From: Isoetes taiwanensis | Taxonomy: Eukaryota; Streptophyta; Lycopodiopsida; Isoetales; Isoetaceae | Assembly: GCA_021234155.1 (NCBI GenBank) | Contig: JAJEKV010000062.1 | Span: forward strand, 4,343,025 to 4,407,024 | DNA: 64,000 nucleotides | Reading direction: 5' to 3' | Shown: positions 56,753 to 64,000 of the stretch, in pieces | Numbering within the stretch: position 1 is the first letter of the stretch | How the letters are laid out: each line of letters opens with the position of its first letter | Made by a program: the position numbers and the translations under genes | Notes under the pieces: model-generated | What the model saw: the letters and a program-made list of their open reading frames with translations, nothing else | What the model was told of the DNA's origin: nothing | Databases searched by the model: none

Positions 56753-57276
56753 GTAGCAGTTCCAAATCAGTCAAACCTTAGGTGGCATGACATTAAGCCG
56801 TTGAATCTGCATTTTCGTAAATCGACGGCCATGGAAATTAGAAATGGCTAAAATTTGACCCGGAGAATTGGAAGGACGTTCGTTCGAAGGCCCGTTCCTA
56901 CACCGATCTGATTACACTGAGAGGTTTCTTCCAACGACCTCATATTCTTACGGCTTTCTTGCAAGCACCTGATATTCTTCCTGCGATCTAGAGGCAGGTT
57001 AGTATTTTACTTTCAAGGATTTTCAAGGATTTGTCCATATCCATTCGTGGATTTCTTTGGATTTGTTTCTTCGTGCTCATGTTGATAACCTAGCATCAAA
57101 AGTCTTCTCCTTTTCTCGGTCTTCCTTCAATCTACTTTTTCATCACTATTTTTCCTTGGACAGTTACGGTTTCAGCGGCGTTGTTCGATATGGGGCTTTC
57201 ATCATTTTTGTTCCGGCTATTTCAACATTTTTGTTCCGGCTATCAAGCTCTATTTTAAGCTTTTAGATCGATTCAG

Positions 57277-58090
57277 ATGTTTCAATGTTTTTTATGGCTT
57301 ACCTCACCATTTCTCCTTCGGAAATCTAACACCAGAGAGTCCAAGGATTTGAAAACGCCGGAAGCCTTGGAAGCCAAGTTTGGTACCGTTTTACAATTCG
57401 CCTGTATGCATATTTATGTCAGTTGCTGCCCTTGCCATTTGCGCTGCTCGTGGAGGTCTTTATATCTCAGGTAAGATTTTTTGCCATGGCCTCTGTAGCC
57501 TAAACCTGATGATGCCCAAAGCACATATTCTCTCTCACCTTAACATTAGGCTGCGACCATGATTTTCATGCCCGATAAGCCTTGTCAATTCTCGGAAATT
57601 TCTCAAAAGCTGCTCTCCCTGTCCTTTCTGGCTGCCAAACAGAAGTAAGAGCACATACCTGATGTGGGCTATTAAATATGAGAAACTCCCATTAGTAAGA
57701 TCATTTTGTAAACACCTTTTGAATCATTTGCAGGAGATTCATTTGCAGCAGCTTCCTTTGGCATTCTTAGATCTAAATCCCCAACGTTTAAAGCTAATTG
57801 TAGATCTAATTGTATACATAATATAAAGCTGCTGACATTGTGCTCTTGCAGTTTATTTCCAGTGAATATTTGGTAGAGGAACAATACTTGCATCTGGCAT
57901 TCTACTCCAACATTGTCTTGGCATTTAATTGAAGGTGCTGCTTTTTTGTTCTCATCGTCTATAAGTTTATGTCATTTTCTAAGCTTACGTCATGTTCACA
58001 TGTACTTTAATCAGTGCTCTGAAGATTATGCACACGTACCCAAGAGCCTTCCAGATCTTTGTCGCAGTTACACTTGCCTTGGGCCAGGTA
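57277..58090 (+). CDS. Unidentified multi-exon gene, probably a membrane protein
   Basis: Exon-like pieces with good borders follow each other. One ends MSVAALAICAARGGLYISG at a CAG|GTAAGA donor (57470). One starts at 57734 after tcatttgcag and reads DSFAAASFGILRSKSPT. One starts at 57852 (FISSEYLVEEQYLHLAFYS). One ends ALKIMHTYPRAFQIFVAVTLALGQ at a CAG|GTATGC donor (58088). The hydrophobic stretches suggest membrane segments. I do not recognise the family and the full exon chain is not certain. The TRIM element lies about 120 bp past the last exon, so probably in the next intron. Confidence 0.4.
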
Positions 58091-58208
58091 TGCATTGATT
58101 ATCTTTATTATGTGGGGGAATGGCCTTCAGCTAAAGCTTGTTTGTATTCCCTGGAAAACACATCGCAATGGAGATATTTACTGGCATTTCCCTGGCAGCA
58201 TGCTTGGT

Positions 58209-58678
58209 TGTAACGGGCCCATGGTAGACCACTCGAGTATTCGAACCTTGAATGTGCATGTGGGGCGTTCCCGAGACACCGGCATAAATGGGTAGAAGCG
58301 ACTACTCATAAACGTCTAGACGGTTTTGCCCAGTTGGTTAAGGGCATGTCGGTTAGGAATGTTACAGTTGGTATCAGAGCAGGTCTCGAGTTCGAGTCTC
58401 CATGGTGTCTATATGCATGGGTAATTTGCAAAGACTTGGTAATCATTGTGACATGGTATAACATAGACATGGTATAGCCTTGGATGCTCGAGGACGAGCA
58501 TAGTTCTAGTGGGAGGCTATACTTGGGCCCATGGTAGACCGGCTTTCGAGTATTCGAACCTTGAATGTGCACAATGGGGCATTCGAGACACCGGCATAAA
58601 TGGGTAGAAGCGACTACTCATAAACGTCTAGACGGTTTTGCCCAGTTGGTTAAGGGCATGTCGGTTAGGAATGTTACA
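58209..58678 (+). mobile_element. Complete TRIM (miniature LTR retroelement), 470 bp
   Basis: Two direct repeats, 58209-58366 (158 bp) and 58518-58678 (161 bp), match along their length with some changes near their starts. The left repeat begins TGTAAC and ends GTTACA, a perfect 6-bp inverted end. Two nt later comes TGGTATCAGAGC (58369-58380), the initiator tRNA-Met primer site. A polypurine tract gtgggagg (58509-58516) precedes the second repeat. The element is bounded by a perfect 5-bp target duplication TTGGT (58204-58208 and 58679-58683). There is no coding capacity. Unlike Cassandra TRIMs, no 5S rRNA-like segment is seen in the LTR. Confidence 0.95.
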
Positions 58679-59069
58679 TTGGTGTTTGGGATGATTTACC
58701 TTGTAGCCCGTAATATTGTTAAGGTAGTGTTCTTATCATTTATATGCACATGGAAGCTTATCTTTTCTTTTCATCAGTTGCAGTAAATGCCATTTTTGCT
58801 ATCTAGAAGCTCTTTTACCAATCTTCTTCGTACCTTTTTGTGCTAGCTTGGATTGTTAAAGCCACATGTTGACATAATTTTCTGCCCACCTATTGCCTCC
58901 TAGCTTATCTCATCTGATCTACACAACAGGGAGATTATAATCATTGCAAGACTGCAAGCAAATTACCTGCACCTCCACAGAGTATTCTTGATAGCAGTAC
59001 AAGCCCTCTTGTAAGTAAGCTCTGTTTGACTCTCATGGAATTATCTCTAGTTGGATCATCCGTGAACCC

Positions 59070-60173
59070 CCCTTTGAAAAGGCTTATATTCTTAAATGTA
59101 CAATTTTGTTGCTAAATGAGCGATAGAGTTCCCTTCTAAACGAAGAACTGCCATGATTGTTTGTTGGAATAGCCCCACTTAAGTTTGTTAGACACATCAA
59201 AGGATTCGCTTCCCCATTTCCACACTGAAATTTTAAGTCTGCATATAAATAAAAAGACAAATTCAATATAAGTTTTTGATCTCTCCTCCCTTTTTCTCAT
59301 AAGTACAATGATTGGCCATCTCCAGTTTTATGGTGTTGAATAACATGCTAGTGATAGTGGTTTGGATTTTCACCAAATGATGAATTTGCAAACTAGCATT
59401 GCCATGATTGTTTGTTGGAATAGCCCCACTTAAGTTTGTTAGACACATCAAAGGATTAAACGATTCGGAAAAATACGAGAATCGGCCCACGACTTCTTGC
59501 CAAAGAGTTCACATCTAGCATCCTGTGGGCAGCTTACACTTGCTGCTTTGCATTTGGCCTCCCCATTTCCACACTGAAATTTTAAGTCTGCAGATAAATA
59601 CAAAGACAAATTCAATATAAGTTTTTGATCTCTCCTCCCTCTTTCTCATAAGTACAATGATTGGCCATCCCCAGTTTTATGGTGTTGAATAACATGCTAG
59701 TTATAGCATGTTGAATCTGGCCTTTCCAAGTTATAGTAGTCCCATAATAATGTGATTGACGGTTGGTGTTTTTGTAAGTAGGTTGTCTCTAGACTTATTA
59801 TTTGAAAGAAAATGCACAATTCTTGAAGTGATTCCTAAAAATTGTTATGGCTGGAATTTGCCACCATTGTTCTCCAAACTTTAAAACCTAAAGATGGAAT
59901 TTGTCCTAGCAAATTATTAAGTTGTATTCTATGACCACAAAGTTTGATTTATCGAAATTAGACTGTATTCTATTTAGACTGTTGGAATACAGTTTTAACT
60001 TATAGAGATGTAAGATCTCTCAAATAAATGGCTATCTTGCATGACAAATAAATAAAGTTTAGAGCTTGCTTCCCAAGATACTGATTTTCAAGAGCATATA
60101 GCTCTACTGGAATATTGCGTATAAAGTTATTGAAAGTGTAACCAATGAAGAACTGCCCGAAAGTTATTCAAAG
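59070..60173 (-). pseudogene. LRR receptor-like gene relic, left part
   Basis: The minus strand encodes LRR-like pieces: CLTNLSGAIPTNNHG twice (about 59190 and 59450) and, next to the retroelement, NNFIRNIPVELYALEN (60140-60070; consensus NNFTGxIPxEL). Plant LRR receptor kinases have this repeat outside the cell. No kinase domain is visible in the window and the frames are interrupted. A block is duplicated: 59149-59353 recurs at 59400-59702, the second copy carrying about 100 bp absent from the first. The gypsy element at 60174 splits this relic from its right part. Confidence 0.6.
59149..59702. repeat. Direct duplication of a ~205-bp block inside the LRR relic
   Basis: tgccatgattgtttgttgga starts both copies (59149 and 59399) and gtgttgaataacatgctagt ends both. 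Copy 2 has about 100 extra bases at 59458-59560. The bases outside that insert are almost identical, so the duplication is fairly recent. Confidence 0.85.
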
Positions 60174-60567
60174 TGTTGGGGTGGTCACCACTCACCACAC
60201 TCATCACCACACGCATCACCACAGTCGTCACCACTCACCACACTTGTCACCACTCACCACATTCGTCACCACTCACCACACTTGTCACCACTCACCACAC
60301 TCATCATATACCGTATATAGAGTGATATACGCGCATGCACGCGTGCAGGATTTTTGCACGTATGCATTATGGAGGTATGATGATCACTGTGTTATCTGAG
60401 CAGAGAGAGAAGAACAGAGAGAGACGGTGTATTGGGGGAGATTATTTTCTTGATCTAGCTATGGAGATGATGATTCTTTGTGTTGTGCATTGCCTTGATC
60501 TGTTAGATTGAGCTTGGATTGTTGGGTTTTTCATCCTTCTTGCAAGGTTAGAGTCTAGGCTCTAACA
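60174..60567 (+). repeat. 5' LTR of the gypsy-type element
   Basis: 394 bp, TG...CA. The first 130 bp are built of imperfect 12-18-bp repeats of the caccactcaccacactcgt type. A near-palindromic gatatacgcgcatgcacgcg lies at about 60323, and the LTR ends ggctctaaca. Direct copy of 62405-62798. Confidence 0.95.
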
Positions 60568-60616
60568 ATTTGGCGACCACAGTGGGAAACAAGAATTTGA
60601 GTTGAAGTATGTTAAG

Positions 60617-62032
60617 ATGGCTCAAGGAGCTCATAATCCAAGTGCCTATTTGAGTAGTGGTGCTGAAATAGAAGAGGAAACAGACCAGCAAGTAGCATTT
60701 CAGGATAATGGAGTATTACAAGGGTTCATTGAGACCGTGGATCTTTGGTATGCCAATATATACAGGTATTTGCAAGATCAGACGTATCCTTCATCATTTT
60801 CAAAGCAACAAAAGCATGCTCTTAGAGTACAAGCAGCTGGTTATGTGGTGCATGAAGCTATTCTTTATAAGAGGACTATGGAAGGTCTCTTATTAAGATG
60901 TGTTGCTGGTCAGCAAACTCATGATTTGTTGCAGCAAGCACATGATTGTCAGGGGCATTTTGCAGCTAGAACCACAGCTAGGAAGATCCTTCATTGGGGA
61001 TATTATTGGCCAACTCTTTACAAGGATACTAGAGACTTTGTTAGCAAATGTGAGAAGTGTCAAAGGCACAAGCAGTTAACAGGCCATAATAATATGCCAT
61101 TCCATCCTATTTTGAGTGTTGGTCCATTTCATATGTGGGGATTGGATTACATCGGGCCTATCAATCCTCCATCTTCCAAAGGTCATAAGTATATCTTGGC
61201 AGCCACATGCATGTTTACGAAGTGGGTAGAAGCAATTCCAGCAAAGCATGCTACAGAAAATACCACAGTAAGCTTTCTTTATCACAATTTGATTTCTCGG
61301 TTTGGTGTTCCAACCATTCTTTTGTCTGATCGGGGAACTCATTTCATGGGGAAAGTAGTAGCTCAGTTAACAGAAAAGATTGGTGTTCAACATGTGCAAG
61401 CTTCTGCTTATTATCCACAGGGCAATGGGCAAGCTGAGTCTACTAACAAAATTCTGAAAGCTATCTTAGCCAAAACAGTGAAGGATAATCAAAGAAATTG
61501 GCATGAAGCCTTGACAGGTGCCTTATGGAGTTTCAGGTGTACTTACAAGTTGGCTACATGATTTACACCATTTGAATTGGTTTATGGAGTGCAGGCTGTG
61601 ATGCCTATTCATTTGGACATTCCTTTGTGTTCATTTGTGGAGCTACCTTATTATGAGAATTTGGGAGAAGTTCCAACTCCAAATCAAGTGCATAATAGGA
61701 TGGATGATTTGTTGCAATTGCAAGAGATGAGACAAGAAGCAGCAGACTTCAATATGAGGCATAAACAGAAAGTAAAGTTTATCAAAGACAAGTTACAGGT
61801 TGTCAATCCATTTGAGGAAGGGCAATTGGTGTTGTGCAGAACCACTAAGAAGCATCTATTCAAATTTCAAAGCCCATGGGAAGGCCCATTTCTGATTGAT
61901 AAAGAGGTACCAGGTGGGGCTTTCTATTTGATGACTCCAGAAGGGGAATTGTTGCCTAATCCCAGAAATGGCAAGGATCTCAGGCCTTATTTTGAAAGAA
62001 GTACTTTTCTAAGGGATTTGGAGTTGGCATAG
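60617..62032 (+). pseudogene. Gypsy integrase ORF with a single internal stop
   Basis: From ATG 60617 the frame encodes an integrase. The zinc-binding HHCC domain is seen as HDCQGHFAARTTARKILHWG and CEKCQRH. The catalytic core has D (MWGLDYIGPINPP), D (ILLSDRGTHFMG) and E (YYPQGNGQAESTNK). At 61559-61561 a TGA interrupts the frame where the family has a glycine (ATGFTPFELVYG). The same frame then continues to 62032 with a C-terminal part ending LRPYFERSTFLRDLELA. One base change explains the break; everything else looks intact. Confidence 0.9.
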
Positions 62033-62404
62033 CTCCAATTCTGAGAGAATTGTGGAGAATTTTTTGGGTTACAGCAGGTCGTTTTCTGTAAAACAGATGG
62101 TGACAGATCAATAATACTTCATCTATCCTACATCAAAAGATGCGTTTCGCGATCACGAATCCAACGAGCTATGGTGCAGGTCAAGCGGAGTTCGAACTCA
62201 AGATATCAGCTTTCAAAGTTTGCCACGATTCACAAAGACTCTGTTTCGTCACCGCTATTTTGGACCAGGTTGTTTGTATTAGTCATTTGGATTTGAGGAG
62301 GGTGTAAATGTGTCATTTGGGGACATGTCCCAAGGACCATATGAGTTTGTTTTGTTGTGGGTTCTCCGCCACGGAGTGGCACATTTTCCCACTGTGGTCG
62401 CCAT

Positions 62405-62798
62405 TGTTGGGGTGGTCACCACTCACCACACTCATCACCACACGCATCACCACAGTCGTCACCACTCACCACACTTGTCACCACTCACCACATTCGTCAC
62501 CACTCACCACACTTGTCACCACTCACCACACTCATCATATACCGTATATAGAGTGATATACGCGCATGCACGCGTGCAGGATTTTTGCACGTATGCATTA
62601 TGGAGGTATGATGATCACTGTGTTATCTGAGCAGAGAGAGAAGAACAGAGAGAGACGGTGTATTGGGGGAGATTATTTTCTTGATCTAGCTATGGAGATG
62701 ATGATTCTTTGTGTTGTGCATTGCCTTGATCTGTTAGATTGAGCTTGGATTGTTGGGTTTTTCATCCTTCTTGCAAGGTTAGAGTCTAGGCTCTAACA
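62405..62798 (+). repeat. 3' LTR of the gypsy-type element
   Basis: Same length and, as far as I can compare by eye, same sequence as the 5' LTR. A clear polypurine tract is not seen directly before it (ggtcgccat precedes TGTTGG), which is unusual. The 370 bp between the integrase stop and this LTR show no other gene. Confidence 0.95.
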
Positions 62799-62803
62799 CA
62801 AAG

Positions 62804-63050
62804 TGAGGTCTAAATATGCCTTTAAAGTTATTGGAACTGAGATATAAGTATGCCTAATTAGGCCTTCAGGAATGCTGCCTGTAAAGTTATTGGAACTCAG
62901 AGCAGAATAATGACCCAGCCCTTCAGGAATGCTGCCTGTAAAATTATTGGAATTGATGCGCAAATGAATCAAAGCAGAACAATTACCCAGCTTTTCAAGG
63001 ATATTGCATGTCAAACTGTTGGTATAAAGGTATAGGCATACGAGAGTAGG
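62804..63050 (-). pseudogene. LRR receptor-like gene relic, right part
   Basis: The minus strand reads ILEKLGNCSALIHLRINSNN, then NNFTGSIPEGLGHYSALSSN and NNFTGSIPEGLIR. These are plain plant extracellular LRRs (NNFTGSIPxxL). This is the N-terminal side of the relic whose other part lies left of the gypsy element. A repeat is shortened between GHYSAL and SSNNF, so the gene was already decayed. Confidence 0.75.
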
Positions 63051-63375
63051 GCAGTTTTAGAACAATCAACGAATATTGGCAAAGCCTAACACACATCAAC
63101 ATGTTGACCACATTTCAACAACATAGCTATTTTGAATCTTCTCTACATTGTATATATGCCGTACAACATACAAATGGAATAGGATTTTCAAAACTTAATT
63201 TATCGTAGGATCTTAATTTTTTAAGATCTAAGGCTAGCGAAATTAACAAACGACCAATAAGCGTAAGCACAAATGAACGACCAATAATTGGCACACTTGA
63301 TCCTTCTAACAATAGGCACCTTCTTTCCAGCAAACTATTATCAAAATTTAATTGATTGATTAACAAGAGCAATAA

Positions 63376-63675
63376 ATGGCTAATCTTCCAAGTTCAAGTC
63401 GACAAGGATCTTCAAACAAACGGCACAAATACCATGAAGGCAAACATTTCTACAAGAAGACGTTCCCAATTGCCTTGTCGTATGCAATCATTGCACACAA
63501 GTCACAAGGAGGAACCATAGAAGGAAAAGCTATCATCGTTGTTAAAAAAGCATTTTCTCCTGGTCTACTATATGTAATGTTCTCCAGAGTTAAAACAAGA
63601 GATCAAATAAGAGTAGTGAGGCCAATACAAGCGACAGACTTCGTACCAAACAACAACCTCGCATGGCTCGCTTAG
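63376..63675 (+). pseudogene. PIF1-like helicase C-terminal fragment
   Basis: The frame contains FPIALSYAIIAHKSQGGTIE, then VVKKAFSPGLLYVMFSRVKT and DQIRVVRPI. These are the last motifs of PIF1/RRM3 superfamily helicases (AxxxHKSQGxT and LxYVxLSRV). Its sequence is clearly different from the Helitron helicase at 15.5 kb, so it comes from another element or a host PIF1 gene. No Walker motifs are present in the window. An A-rich tract (about 63706-63735) follows, and nothing else is recognised up to the right edge. Confidence 0.75.
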
Positions 63676-64000
63676 GTAAATACTAACAGAGTATAAGCCT
63701 CTAGAAATAAATAATAATAAAAAAAAAAAAATAAATTGAACACCTTGATATTTCCAGAATCATAATGGGCAACGACAAAGGCAGTAGCAGTAAGAGCACA
63801 TCGAAGAAACGTCCGCAGGCTAGCCAAGTAAGCATCAGGGTATTTTTTAAGCGCCCTATATTTTTATAGGGCCAGAAACAACTGGCTACTAACCATGTAG
63901 AATAAATAACTTGGCGTAGTTTGGTCTGGCGATATTTTGCACCTTCTTGCTAAGATGGCGTAACTGAACTAGCGCAACTATGATATTTTTATTTTGCTAC

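Larger units (their letters stand above)
60174..62798 (+). mobile_element. Young Ty3/gypsy-type LTR element that keeps only integrase
   Basis: LTRs at 60174-60567 and 62405-62798 are both 394 bp and look identical. They start TGTTGG and end CTAACA. The target duplication CAAAG is perfect (60169-60173 and 62799-62803). After the 5' LTR and a 2-nt spacer comes tggcgaccacagtggg as primer site, immediately followed by integrase. Gag, protease, RT and RNase H are absent, so the element is non-autonomous. Each LTR has a run of caccactcaccacac repeats at its start. Identical LTRs mean insertion within a short evolutionary time. It sits in the LRR receptor relic. Confidence 0.95.

Noticed and set aside
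58209-58678. Cassandra-type TRIM with 5S rRNA in its LTR
   Set aside because: I looked for a 5S-like internal promoter block in the LTR and found none.

Overview
This looks like nuclear DNA from a large, transposon-rich land-plant genome, most probably a seed-free vascular plant such as a fern or another lineage with swimming sperm. The grounds are plant-type multi-exon genes with ordinary GT/AG introns (acyl-CoA desaturase-like, endo-mannanase, PPR, LRR receptor, GDSL, calmodulin-like), plant retrotransposons and CACTA, TRIM and Helitron elements, plus a DNAAF11 (LRRC6/TilB) gene. DNAAF11 is a dynein-arm assembly factor kept in organisms with motile cilia and absent from flowering plants. 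The lineage is an inference; no marker here fixes the species.

Layout. 0-0.33 kb: 5' part of a calmodulin-like gene (minus). 0.33-6.7 kb: non-coding, with tandem duplications and a cluster of heat-shock-element-like palindromes. 6.8-7.9 kb: a hypothetical gene split by a 709-bp non-autonomous CACTA element with a 3-bp target duplication. 9.0-16.9 kb: a decayed Helitron with two accessory ORFs, a broken Rep-helicase gene, three SINE-like copies and a captured phosphate-transporter fragment. 18.5 kb: a paralogue of the gene at 6.8 kb. 19.6-22.8 kb: a retroposon with a perfect 15-bp target duplication, a dead LINE and a copia 3' end with its LTR. 24.2-25.0 kb: a divergent histone H3-like pseudogene. 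27 kb: a GDSL fragment joined to a GH9 endoglucanase fragment. 28-33 kb: MITE-like repeats and an internally deleted relative of the 9-17 kb Helitron. 35.8-42.4 kb: endo-mannanase, PPR and desaturase genes or relics (all minus).

44.5-50.1 kb is the most unusual block. A minus-strand gene with a clear three-exon start encodes a basic N-terminus, a ParB-like domain and a region resembling a degenerate DNA methyltransferase. Beside it is an FCP1-type phosphatase-like ORF. The intron and intergenic DNA carry about fourteen near-perfect palindromes of 22-26 bp built on CTCGACTCGCGAGTCGAG, nine of them in one intron as two arrays in opposite orientation.

52.6-55.5 kb: the DNAAF11 gene, with eleven exons readable from the sequence. 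56-64 kb: a copia relic, an unidentified multi-exon gene, a complete 470-bp TRIM with a 5-bp target duplication, and an LRR receptor-like relic split by a young gypsy-type element that keeps only integrase between apparently identical 394-bp LTRs, then a PIF1-helicase fragment. Most genes are fragments or pseudogenes; DNAAF11 and the ParB-like gene are the best candidates for functional host genes.
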